From: Trichostrongylus colubriformis
Lineage: Eukaryota; Nematoda; Chromadorea; Rhabditida; Trichostrongylidae
Length of the DNA: 64,000 nt
Assembly (NCBI GenBank): GCA_963978905.1
Contig: OZ022258.1
Location: 45,058,591 to 45,122,590, forward strand
Direction of reading: 5' to 3'
In this document: positions 47,844 through 61,000 of the stretch, one piece after another
Layout of the letters: each line of letters begins with the position of its first letter
Position numbering within the stretch: position 1 is the stretch's first letter
Notes under the pieces: model-generated
Told to the model about the DNA's origin: nothing
Seen by the model: the letters and a program-made list of their open reading frames with translations, nothing else
Databases searched by the model: none
Program-made: the position numbers and the translations under genes

Positions 47844-48341
47844 TAGTAGCTGATAGAAATCCACACAGGGTGGGGTGTCGAATTTTTTTTATACTCGCGT
47901 ATAATGAAATTATATAGTGTAACCACAATGAGATGGAATTCTCCGAGAGCACTCGAATCCGCTGATATGCTAAAAATAAGCTCTGGAATTCCCTTGCGTA
48001 CGAGAATAGTGGTACAACACAACTTTGAGAAAGGCACTCGAACTTTGTTGATAATTTATAACACTATCACAAATCTTTATCAGGATTTATTCGACTTTAG
48101 GACCATACAGTCAATTGTGAGATATTTCAGCAACCCGTCTAGAAGTTTGAACCTTAGAAACCTACTTAGAATACCGAACCTTGTTAGAGTTGCAACGGTT
48201 CTCCACGAGAATTGTTCCATACGGCGAAAGAAGAAAAAATTGTTCCTGATGTGCTCCGGCATCGGAATGGAGGGCTATTCACATATGTTACGTCAATTAT
48301 TTGAAGGCGGACGATTCCGCAAACATCCATTCTGTCGGTCT

Positions 48342-49049
48342 TCATCTCTGAGATATCTCACACCAATTCTTGGGCGTCAGTTTGAAACCACTGCAGCACC
48401 AGTTAGACAATACACTTCCTTAAAGAGGTGAAATTATATTCAGCGATTATAATAGTTAGAATATTAATATCGATAACAGTATCATGTCATTTTGTTTAAA
48501 GAATCAGGGGTCTTAGAGTACATTGTTCCCCTCGAATCAATGCAATGCGTAACAAAGAGACAAAAAATAAATAACCGTGTTAGCCACACCATTTTTCAAG
48601 TCGATGAATCTTTAACCGATCGCATAGATGGGAATCGCTCGGACGGGATTTCGCGTCGCGGTGTGTCCCAAGGCAATGATCGCGCAGCCCGCCGCCAACC
48701 GTGGTGCGAAATCCTGTCCTCAGCCCACGCTCATATCAGCGTCGACAAGGCGTGGCTGCGCTCACAGGCGGCGAGGCAGAGTGGCACGGAGAAGGTGCAG
48801 AGACGACGAAGGCAACAAGGCAGGGTGGCATAGGCAGAGACGCAGAGGCACGCAGCCACGCCCGGCCGCGAGCGCCGTAAAGTATGAACGCGGCCTGACT
48901 AGACACACCCTATCTTATGTCAAACTTGTGGGCAGCCAGATAGTGCAAGCGGTTTCAGAAACTTACCTGGTCTGTAATACTTCTTTCCAGTCGTTGTACC
49001 TGGTGCGCATCCTTGCTGATTGCAAATTTGTGATTGACGATGAGGACCA
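48342..49049 (-). CDS. TSP1 end and Cys-rich C-terminal tail exons
   Basis: Exon 49049-48967 (acceptor ACATTTCAG, donor GTAAGT) reads GPHRQSQICNQQGCAPG in the frame that completes a TSP1 repeat (G, then C-x4-C), leaving one base that joins in phase to exon 48418-48342 (acceptor CTTTAAG). That exon reads SVLSNWCCSGFKLTPKNW then CEISQR and TGA. The other two frames of the first exon are open but carry no cysteines and match nothing expected. Confidence 0.6.
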
Positions 49050-52000
49050 CTGAAATGTTAAGTCTGGATATAAAACGAATTCAACATGCATAAACTTGCT
49101 ATATTGTATTGCTGCAACAATATGGTGAGCAGGCCTTTTCAGAACAGATGCTTTTTATTTATCTACTTGTAAGAGGCCACCTTTTTTAGAGGGCTACACC
49201 TCAGAAAAACTGAAGTGCTGCCTTCACGTTTTGGAAACTAACACCCGCTCCTTAACTATATTACTTTGAAATCTAGACGGACAATAGTATTGGGTCATTC
49301 CATAAGTAGTGTCGTTTTTTTCAAGCAAAAATTTTTGCCACAAGTCACAAGTTTTTGCAGCTTATTATATATCATTCGGAAGGAAATTCTCTGCTCTACA
49401 AAACGGCATACTTAGTTTTTGAGTATGTTAGAATGGCGCCGACATTTAGGCCGGCGAAGAGGTAGGTCCAGCAGACGAAAATTGGCCAAACCGGCAATCA
49501 ATTAAAACACTATATTTCGCTTGAGGAAAACTAACCAACCATGTGTTGCGTACTCAGCCCCGACCTCTCCTGTAAATTCCACCAGTCGGTTGCTTGAAAA
49601 GTCACATCGCTCTTTTTCCACATTTAGTTTTTCCGCCACAAATCGGTGATTTTTGACAATTTCTTCGAACAAAGGCAAGAAAATTTTCTCAATCAATCAG
49701 TTGAAAGTGTGGTGAAATGTTAAGAACATGTGGTGCCTAGGAACAGGGAAATACCTTTGTCTGGATTCCTTAAGTTTCTCATGGAAAAAAATAAATTGTG
49801 AAAAATGTCAACTGGACCCCTATCACATGGTATTAAAACTCAATCTGAATCGCAGCCAAAACAAACTAGAAAGATGTTTTCGATAATGCAGAAAAAGTCC
49901 TTCGAAGTGGTTCATGAAACAACTCTAAGCAAGAAGTTCGAAAGGAAAAATTTCATTTTGAATAAATGTGGGTGCTTTCGGAAAAAGGATTTTAGAAAAA
50001 TAACGACACGACTTCTTGATCAACTAAATATTGGAAATTGTAGAAGAGGTCAGGGCTAAGTACGCGACACATGACTGGTTGATTTTCTTAAATTGAAATA
50101 TAGTGTTCCAATTGATTGCCGGTTTGGTCAATTTTTGTCGGCTGGACCTACCGCTTCGCAAGCCTAAATGTCGGCCCCATTCTAACAAACTCAAAAAACA
50201 TACATGTCATTTTGTAGAGCAGGAGAACCTCTTTCAAATGATATATGACATGCTGCGGAAACTTGTAATTTCATAAGAAAAATTTACGCTCGAAAAAAAC
50301 GACATTACTTATGGAATGACCCAATACTTTCAGCGGAAAAACGCGTAGCTTTTTTCTCAAAGCATAAGCTTGTAAGTGACTCATTGGACAAATGCAGAGT
50401 TACACAAAAGTTACAAAAATTTTATAATTGTATTTATTGTTTATTAAAAATTACAATTTTTGTGATTGAAGGTTGTGCTACCAGTGCTTATTTCCACACG
50501 ATTAAAGACATTGGGAGGTGGCGATTTCGGCTTACGGTAAGATCTACCGGAACGCTTGCAGTTCGTTAGGTTGCAGACATTGCACACACATAACAACTTG
50601 CTAAGACGTCGGTTGTGAATTCACTAGATCTTTTCACTACGAACACCTTTTTCTTGCCCTTTAGCTTGTTCACGCATTCATTGTTTCACTTGATTGCTGC
50701 TGTTTTTGTTTCACTCTTTTCACAGCATTATGAATGAACGAAATACACCCTACGGAACAACAAATGACATCTGGCTGGCGAAGAAGTCGGAAAGGTGATG
50801 TTGCAGTTTGCGCGGGAGATGCGAACACAGACCACAACCGCATTTTTGAATCCCCCTCGAGTGTTGTTTCATAACGACCATTTCTTCCCATATTTCTTTT
50901 TGCCCGACCCCTTTCGGTTCCTTTAGGCAGCAACAACGACCTAATAATTTCATTGAGATTTTTCACATCAAAACAATAATACAGATTGTTTGGCCACTGA
51001 AGTTTGCCAGCTTTACTCTCTAACTACTTTACTGTGTGTGATTTGGGTTATTTCAAAAGTATAATATAATACTAAAGCACAATGTGGGCAGTTTTATATA
51101 AAAAGTTTCCTTTTTACCCTTTTCTTGTGATGTGCTCAACAGGCCTAACCATGAAGAAAAATCTACGGCGAGCTTACTCGAGCTTACAAACATATAGCGG
51201 GGCACATAGGATTTCAAAAATTTGTGACTTTAAAGGCAGCTTTCGGGAAAATTAGGACGAAAAGTATAAGAAGTAGTGAATATGAAAGCCAAGATGCCTA
51301 GTAACAGGAAAGTGGAGAAAAAACGAATGGAAGTGGCCAAAAACCCAGGAAATAGAACCCCTTCCCACCATTGGTTCTGGGCGCGGACGACCTTTCCGTC
51401 AAGACGCGGGTAGTCCGCATAGGTTTTCCACTGGCATTACCAAGACGTAAGCATGAAGGGATGTTCGGAAATGCGACAGCATCTATTTTCATGTGGTCAG
51501 TTTCAATCTAAAAGTGAGAAAGCGCGCTCGTTACATTCAATCCTGCCGATCTCCTTGACCAACCGCACCGTGACCATCCCCTAATCACGTCGCCTGGAGG
51601 CGGGCTGTCCTTGTCCAAGGCGGCTTGTCCTGACGAGGCCGCCTCCGCCACAGCTCAAGGGGGCGCCTTCCGCGGGGGATTTCGCCATGCATAGGCCTTC
51701 CAGACCCGTAGTTTTTCACTCAATGCCTCCTTATGGGATTCCCTGTCACCCACATTATCCCGAACACTGTCTTTAGGTGCCCAGGTGGGAGGAAAACCCC
51801 TTTTCGATGGATAAAAGCAGGGACGAACTCAACTGCAGCTTTTCTTTGAACATGTCCGTTGGCGAGTACGTGTTCCACAACTCCCGCACTTTTCAGAGCA
51901 TTCACTCCAACCGGACCAATTTGACCATACACCTGAACAAAGTAAACATTCTTGTTTTAATATCCCAATGTTTGAGAGTGTTTCTCCAGAAAATCAGATG

Positions 52001-55000
52001 AATATGATATTAATAACTCTAAATTATTTGTTTATTTCATCTTATGGTGCACCGCATACAATCAAATCACAAATTCGGAAACACATTTGACTTATAAAGG
52101 GGAATATTCACAAGCTGGTCTACATGTACGATCTATTTCGCACGCAAAAGCCATTAGTAATCAGAACTGAGCTATGATAAGCGGTCAGATTTTTCTTTTC
52201 TTACGGTGTATGGATGAGCTCAAGAAGAGCGCGGATATTCCGCGTTTTCTTCTTGACTTTCTCACGCTGATGCATAATTTCAGTTTATACAGCTGGGAAG
52301 AATTACTCCAGAGAGAGGCAGTTTTGTTTCGCTTCGCACTTTATATTTACACTGCGAAGGAGAATTTGTTTTGTCTCTCACACCTGCTTCAGATATGTTT
52401 TTTGAATTCTCTAAAACCAATACGACTGTACAATCGCGGGAGGGCAGTCTCTCTCCTATAAAAGGCAATGACATCTTCGACAGCTCACTAATGGACGTCG
52501 CTATCGATCACTCCTTAAAGGAATCGTCCACGGAAAATGAGTTTTTGTGGTACCCATATATTTATGTTGTATTTGCCTAATGTTGGCCTCATGCAAAATT
52601 TCACGCGAAAAAATGTGAATCTGGCTGAGATACAGCACCACGAAGTGCGGTCCCAGTGGGCGGGGCCTCCGTGTAAAAGCTTCGTACCGGTCTGAGACGC
52701 ATTGTAGGAACAGAAGGTTACGTGAACAGTCCCACTCTCCGTTCCCAACGGCGGCGGAAGACGGGACGAGGCTTTTACACGGAGGCCCCGCCCACTGGGA
52801 CCGCACTTTGTGGTGCTGTATCTCAGCCAGATTCACATTTTTTCGCGTGAAATTTTGCATGAGGCCAACATTAGGCAAATACAACATAAATATATGGGTA
52901 GCACAAAAACTCTTTTTCCGTGGACGATTCCTTTAAGCGCTGCGCATAGTTTCTATTTTTTCTTTGTTCGTGTCAAACTCTTCTAAGTTTTCATGTCAAA
53001 CTCTAGTAAGTTTTCAGTCTTATTCATGGATAATTTGATCACTCTTTTTTCGTGGTGCTCTGATCCGTTGCCCTCACCTTTGAATTTTTTGCGATGTTTA
53101 AGTTTTTTTTTAAATCGTGGTTCTTAGTTTCATTACTCAAGTTTGAGGCCGATCGAAAATAAAACTGGTGCGGAAATGTGTGGTGTGGTAACATTCCGGC
53201 GAATCACTGAACCACTGCGTCTATTTATGGTGCATCGGACGGGAGGAGATAAGGCACGGACGGCTCTCTCTACCGCGCTCAGGTATTAGAGCCTTGGACC
53301 TGGCCGCCGAGGCGCTTGGGGCGTCGGTGACCCCACTTGCCAGGTCTGCTGCGGGGGAAACACGGGTGATTGGCCACCGAATAAGTGGTGGTCACCCTCC
53401 CCCCCCCTCAGGGCGATCCGCGGTGCCTCCTAGGCCTGCGGCTACCTCTAGGGATATAACCTGGACTCTGGCGAAGTCGTGGCATGAATCCCTACGTCAG
53501 TTGGGGGAAGGTTTGCTTCCCAACCCCTCTGTGTCCCAGGACGCCAGAGGCCATAGCACCGAAAAGGATCCCGACCCTAGCAGTCACACAACAAGCTTCT
53601 CAGATACGTGAACAGACACGCAATGCCATAGTGAGATCCAGTACTCGAATGACCAACAACGACGTAGAACACTTTGATATCGAAATCGGAGTAGCGGCTT
53701 CAGCCGCGATGTGGACGACAGGTGCCCAGTTTGTGACTCCAGTGGACGTCGGAATGTACTTCAGAGCGGCGAACGCGGTCTCGCAGCACGCGAAACCCCA
53801 GTACAGCGTTCCACCAGCTGACGTGACCTCAAGGTTCACTAAAAGGGCGTCGAATTTTCTGGACCTACATACGTATATCTCAAGAAAAGGCAAGTGTGAC
53901 AGTACTGGTGAACTCACCACCACGACAGGACATGGTGGCACACCTTTGACACCACTGGCGGCCCCGTTCATCCGTCGAAATAAACATGAAATCGAAGGGG
54001 TACCTCCCAGCGTGGCTTCAACTGCCACAGGGTCAGGCATCACTGACATCAGATCGTTTGGGTTTTTGGCTGACAGTCTTGCGACTGACAACCGAATAAG
54101 GAGAGAGGAAGCTTCGCTAGTACGTTGTCCGTTGATGAACGAAATGCAAGTGGACGAAGAGTAAGTGCAAGTAAGATATAAGCACGACATCATATAGTCT
54201 GAGACACTAAGTCGCGATCGACTGCGACTTCTTATGCAATGTTTATGCATTCCTGACTGATCTAATGGAAGATTCTCTTGTAATCTTTCTAGCGTATATA
54301 ATGCTCTGGAATTCCATCAGTGCGCTTTTTGCTATGTTGGAAGGATAAGTGGTGAGCTAAGAATAAAAGATTGCGGCCTCCTATGCACATTCTGTGGGAG
54401 AGAGCATAACGTGCTCATCTGTCCAGGTGAGGTTTCCCTCGAAACGTCCTCATTCAAAAGAAGAAAGCTCTAAGCTTTTGTTGCGGCAGAGAGCGTGCGC
54501 TACTACGTCACTGTGCAGCGCACATTTCCCTCGCCGTCTGCTCTTCATAATACCCCCTCCCCCACCGCTTCCCGATTTATTCCATCCGCACCTCCTCATG
54601 TCACTGTAATCATTCGTCCGTGTCATCTGTTCGTCGGTCGCTTCTTATTTATCGGCTGTCAAAGAAACAGCCCTGTCTCGCCATGTATTCTCCTAAAATT
54701 CTGCGTACTCGCCTCTGTCAACTTCGTCAGCATTATTCTGTGCAACAGCTACTCAACGTTTTGGACCCCTCTCACTGAATGGACGTCGCAGGACTGTGGT
54801 TGAATGAATTCAGTTGACGTGGAGCTGTTCGCTCGAGCCCACCGTCACCCAAGCTCTTCGTTGGACAACAAAGACATCTGGTAGATTTACTTGATTTGTT
54901 CGATTGTGCATTTTTCTTTGTGGATTCGCTATATTTATGCCGATTTAAGTGATTGAATTTACATTTATGTGTAACTTACCTCTATGATGCTGTTTGATTG

Positions 55001-58000
55001 AACCTGTTGCATTTGCAGGCGCAGTGTAGCGATCGATCGCGACTTCTTGCAATGTTTATGCATTCTTGGCTGATTTAATGGAAGATTTTATTGTGATGTT
55101 TCTAGCTTATATAACGCTCTGGAATTCTACCACAGCACTTTTTGCTATGTTGGAAAGATAAGTGGTGAGTTGGGAATTAAAGATTAATGAACCATCGAGT
55201 CACACTGAGTGATATAACATATGTGAAGATGGAGCCTGCATCTACTGAGGATGGTGCACGTACGATGAAGACAATAACAGCAGCCGCTGCGTGCATCGAT
55301 TCAAATGTATTGCTGAGGACACATCAGAGAGACGTCGAAGGGCAGTCTGCTCCGACAGGAACAGTGCTGGACGTTTCACCTGGGGACGTGGTACAGCTCT
55401 CATCCCAATTCACGCTCGATGGCTGATCACTGATGTGATATAGGCGTACATGATGTGTAACGTGAGTACTACCCCATTCTGGAACCACCTACTGTGCTGG
55501 AATGTGCTTGTCACCGAATTCTTGGCGAGGCCTAGGGGCGTGGGCTTGGCTTCCGCGTATAGCGGCATTGAGATAAGAACGGATGTGAGTGTGATCGACG
55601 ACGATGAATTCGAAATGGTCATGCGTGATAGCCCCGGGACATCTCGCTGGTGCCGATGACCTCATCATCGCGAGAAGAACCTGACACTGTCAAGAGTGCG
55701 GTGATCATTGAGCCGTGGGCAGTTCGCGTGGTGGTAGACGACCCTACCTCAGTGCTGTTCGTCCTGATGGAGTGCACCTCAAAACAGTTGATGAATGAGC
55801 TTGTACTCGGGAATGCGCCGTGAAGTGTGATAAGGACTCCCATCTGGAAAAAGGAGCGTTGACGACAAAAGTGTGGCTAACCGAAGAGTCAGGATGGTGG
55901 GAATGAAAACCGATGGACATTTCACACCCCTTGTGGCCAGACGAGCGGCGGTGATGGGATATGAACTAAAGACTGAAGGAATAATCGAAAAATGGCTGAA
56001 AGGGGCAACAAGTGACGCTTTTGAGGTATCGTGGCCAGATTTTTCGCATACTGCAGATGTCTTCCTGCAATGGTACAAAAGTTTGACTGTGGCAGCCATA
56101 GGGCTCACTCTACTAATAGCAATCACATGCATCTTTGCCATTTCCTTAGGACTGCGCGTGCTGGATTGGACTGGTTGGACGATCACTAGAATATTAACAA
56201 TTCCTACACTTTTGGGCTTCCATATACTCCATCACCTGACCCACAGAACACTTCAGAAACATGCAAGAAAAGATTACAAAAAGGGAAAAATTGTTCTATG
56301 TATTTACAAGCATAATACTTTTTATTTTGTACTTTTCAGCATGGAAAGTCGGCAAAGTGAAAGGGATCTCGGCAAACTCGACAACAACCTGCAGACAAGT
56401 AGTGCACTCGAGAATAATCTGCCTTTGGTCAAGTTGTTGGTGAATCGCTCAACGCGATTCACCAACAACTTGACAAGGTAGCGACAATGGAAGCGAACTG
56501 GCAACACCTCGAAAGAGATAGAGCCTTTGTTCTAGCGGGACCAGGAGAACAACTTCTTCTAACCAAGAGATGCCAAGCGCAACAGAGTTAGCAAATGAAA
56601 AGGCAAGTTAACATAGGATAGGATAGCTGTACAGTCGCGGGGTAGATGAAACAGTGGAATGTGCCTTTTACCAGGCCAAGGGTGCTCATTATTCCGACTT
56701 ATGCCCACAAGTTGTCGATGGAAATCGCCAGTTCACAAGGGTGCTGAACTCTGGAAGATGCGCGAGATGTCTAGGAGAGTGTCCGCGAAAGGGGTGCAAG
56801 TTCAAGCCGCGAAGTTGCTTGTACTGTGAAAAGGTGCGTAATAAATCGCACAGGATCTGATTCCTTAAGGTAGGCACCACAGAGCCCTCTGTTCAGTGCC
56901 TGAGTTGAAGGATGTCGTGCGGGAGCGAATTAGGCAGACGAAGCAGGAGATAGAGGAGTAGTCGACGGAGTAGCCTCAGTACCCGATCTTCGCGGGCCCA
57001 ACTGTCGACAAAGTCGACCAATCTCATCAGTTAATGCCTTTACTCTGTTTCTTGATCATGTTAGTTACTTATGTCCCAATCTCTCTCTTGCTTACCATGC
57101 TATGCTTTATTTGGTCCTTATATAATGTGTTTGAATTATGCCATTTTTCAGCCTACTTAGTTTGTTTTACCCTTTCATTTACTCTACATAATCAATCGAT
57201 TGAGTTCAATGGCTCGTAAGTCTATTGCGGTTTTGTGGTAGCGATGTTGTAGATCTTAACACTCGATAGGCCTGCACTGTACAAAAGGAGGGAGGAAGAG
57301 GGAAAGGAGCTCTTTTGCTATGGATTTTCGGAACAAGTGGTCTCAGTACAAGCTCTCTTCCTTCCTCTGCGAGTATGGTAACGGTTGCATCGTATTTACT
57401 AACATACTATATCATGCTTAGTTTTACTCATTTTCCATTTCACCAATAAATCCATCTGAGCGGTCCTGCGTGGCAAAAAAAAGTGGTAACAAGTCGGATA
57501 ACCTGTATGAGAAAACCACTTCGAGAAGACGTTCCACCGGAGTGAGAAGGAAACTTGTGGCCTTGCAGCCGGATCTGCGTCTATCAGCAATGAAACACTC
57601 CTGCACATGGGTAACTCTGTTAGAGACGGCATGGCGAGAGGCGGAAGAATGACCACCCGTCGCGTACGACGGCGACCCCTCTCTCCAACTCTGCCGGTTC
57701 CCCAACGAATGGCAGTTCCTAGTGGTGTATAGGCGGCCTCATTTAGTGGTGTATTAGCGGCGCGATCTCACTTGTGCTGCAGGCTTTGGAGCACGAAGAC
57801 GGTGCGATGTGACTCGCCCAATGGCTGCGGTAAAATCTACTACGGCTGACTGCACATTCTCATCCGGAACAACGCACATACGAGACCCTGAAGTACGTCT
57901 CGAGGCACGGCGGAGTGAATGGTGGACGAAGATCCCACCGTAACAATGGTGTTGATCGGGTTGGAACACACCCCTTGGGTGGTGGACCGGGACGCGGTCA

Positions 58001-61000
58001 CCACGGATGCTCTCGAGTGAATAAGACTTGGAAAGACGTGGGGTGAGCGTCTGTACCACTGGATCCACCAAACAATGAGGCAGGTGAAGAAACCGGAGAG
58101 AAGATGGAGAGAGCACGTCACAGCTCGGAAGAGGCGAGAGAAAAAATCAGCGAATGGAGCGCGACTTGACATCTTTCCAAGATTAGTCACAAAATCATAT
58201 GCAAACTTAGCGCATCGGACGATTGTAATTGAGGTTGTGCAGGGGCTATAGGGCGTCACAGTGGAGCAAGAATGAGGGAGTGTGATCAGCCGAAAACTCG
58301 AGATATGGGACGCAGAGCGCCTTTCCTCGCTTATTCAATGGAAGACATGTTTTCGCGCTCTGTGCATCACTGAAAATCAAACCAATTCGCCGTCAGTCCC
58401 CATCCCTGCGGGAACGCAACCGTCACCACCATGGTGCCCTTCTTACTAAGGAGCACGGGACAGGGTTTTCCAAAGGTCGCAAGATGACCGACATTCGCTT
58501 GCCAATGCAGCAGTGGCAATTTCTCGGCAAATAAGGTTCCCTTGATACAATCGACGAAGTTCTTGTGGTGAATTTGACTTGATCAAGGGAAAAAGTAGTA
58601 CCGCTGAATTTCTAGCATGACATTAGATGAAGACTTTCGTGAACGTCTACTTTTGCGCTGTGATCTCATTCAAGCCGAAGGTCAGGTAACCCATACATAG
58701 AGTTTTTGAAAGTCCCCCTTCGATTTTTCCTCCGCTTTCGGGCCCTTCTGCATGCGGAGAATTTTTGCTGGATGCACTGACTGACAAATATTATCGTAAA
58801 TTGTGCATTTACGAAAGTTACAGCACACGCCGTGGTCCCGAATGTCGCGCATCCATTTATAGTGAATCTCTCAAAACCAGATTATCCCAATTGTACCTCG
58901 CGGTGCCTTCGAATGGTCTACAATAATAATGGTATTATATCTGCAATCTTCGCAGATAAGCAACCGTTTAGTAAGCTGATACACCAACTTACACGCTGTA
59001 GACGCCAGATTCTGACGGTTGAATAGGGCTAAGAAAACCACCTAACGCCATCGTCGCCGTAACGATCCAGCAGATATCCTCATTCCAGGGAAGGTGGACG
59101 ATGTGTGTGTTAGGACAAGAAGTCACGACGAGGGCTGCGGCGCGTTACACGATGTTGTAAGTTAGAGGCGCCGTGTGTAGTTGCTGGTTAATGCCGCGTT
59201 CATGCTTTGCGCCGGCAGGGCGTGGCTGCGGTACAGGTAGCGAGGCAGAATGACATGGTGGAGATGCAGAGACGACGATGGCAGCGAGACAGAGTGGCAA
59301 AGGCGGAGACGCAAAGACACGCAGCCACGTCCTGCCGGCATCGCGAAGTATGAAAGTGGCCTGACGCAATTATTGCTCTCTGTGCCCAAAAGTTGTAGGA
59401 ACCTCATTACATACGACGCTCCTACATCGACGCCGAATAGTGATATACTGTTCAAACAGTGTATTCGGAAGTGAGATGGGTGTGTACCAGAACGTGTGGA
59501 TTTCGCAGCGCGGCATGCTGAGTGTGACGCGATTGTGTAAACTGCTGAAGCCACTGTAGATGGGTCGTGAAGCGATTACACGGCAACTACATACAAGGCC
59601 TATAACGTTACCATTTGATCGCTTCCAGACCCAAATATGTCGGCACCACAGCTTGCATGCATCGCCTCGCATAGTGCATGGCGCGACGCGAAATCCTGAC
59701 GTAAGGCCGCAATCATACTTTACGCATCGACGACGGCAATTTGCGCCGGCACCGGCAGGGACGGCATCACAATCGGCGGCATTCAAGTGACGCGCTTGGC
59801 ACACAAAAATCTCGACCCAGTCACACTACAGCATGATGATCGTGTCGTGAGCTACGAATACAGAGTCGAATCTTGGCATAGGACCAAACTATGCATTATG
59901 ATCGTGCCCAGAGCCTAAGAATTCAAATTTGCATCTTGGCATAATTTGGTACTATGCCAAGATTCGAATTCGAATTCGTGGATCTCGCCACGATTATCAT
60001 ACTGCAATGTGGCTGCGTCCTAAAAGCGGATCGCGTCAACAGAGTGCCGCCGTGGTCGACGGTGCGCACATGATTTTGACGACGTCGTAGCCGGTGCGGC
60101 GTCAAATTACCGCCGTCGCCGCCGTTGCACAAAGTATGAACGCGGCCTAAGGATACATATCCAGATGTGAAATGTGCCTTTAAAATCATGATAAAGATCC
60201 AAACGAGAACGTAGAAGATTTACTGAGAAACTTGCTATATTTCATTTTCTTTCTGCCGACTTTCACGCATTACACAACACGAAAAAGTGGTGCAAATCAC
60301 TGTATGCTTGCATCTCTTTGACGCCTTCATGCATGGACGAAACGATGCAAATTGGATTCACTAAGATCTCATTCATACTTGGCGGCGCGATCGCAGCTAT
60401 CTTGATGATCGTCATGGCGGCAATCCACGGTCTCCCCATCACTGCTGACGGCGCCCCTGCCTTATGGGGTAGGGTTCTTTAGTCAGGATTGACCTTTCAC
60501 GACTCCTGCCTCGCACCTTCCCTAATTACTTCGCACCTCTCCGAATGCGCCTGAGGAATGACCTCCCTGATTGCCTTCGCATAAGTCAAGATTTACAGCG
60601 CAAGGAACAAAAAGCGTGGAATTCAGTTGGGACAAAGAGAGATTTGTAGAATTAATTGAAATTATTAGGTTGTGAAGAAATTTCTGGGCGGTTTTTCGCG
60701 TTCACAATGGATTCAAATTTCAGAGCGCGTCAACATGAATTAGCTTGCATATTATGCTCCTTAGATAGACAAAAAGTTGCTATTTCTCTAGCCACAAGGT
60801 TTTCGTATTATTATTATTGATTATTGATCAAATCGCTTTGACTGAAGCGGCAGAAATCGTTCAGCTCCCATACTTGCAGGGGATCTCCAAAAGTATTGGC
60901 CCTCAACACACAAACTTCGTTAACCACTTCAAAAGCCTTGATTTGGAAAAACCCAAAAAAGGGTGCTGCAGGACCCCTCGGAGCAGCTATGCACGAGCGC

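Noticed and set aside
47904..48431. 175-codon plus-strand open frame, one of the longest in the window
   Set aside because: Its 3' part is antisense to the terminal exon of the astacin-like gene (48,342-48,418), which has consistent phase and cysteine pattern; no domain, leader or splice support on the plus strand.
52174..52580. Plus-strand frames (DELKKSADIPRFLLDF; SLTPASDMFFEFSKTN) as exons
   Set aside because: Two overlapping frames, no clear splice sites, and the second runs into the foldback MITE at 52,515.
53130..53150. SL2/SL1-like word TTACTCAAGTTTGAG
   Set aside because: Only about 15 bases match with one difference and the rest of the leader is absent; chance cannot be excluded.
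57754..58259. Two long minus-strand frames as a gene
   Set aside because: They overlap in different frames, contain no recognisable motif and have no splice or start context.
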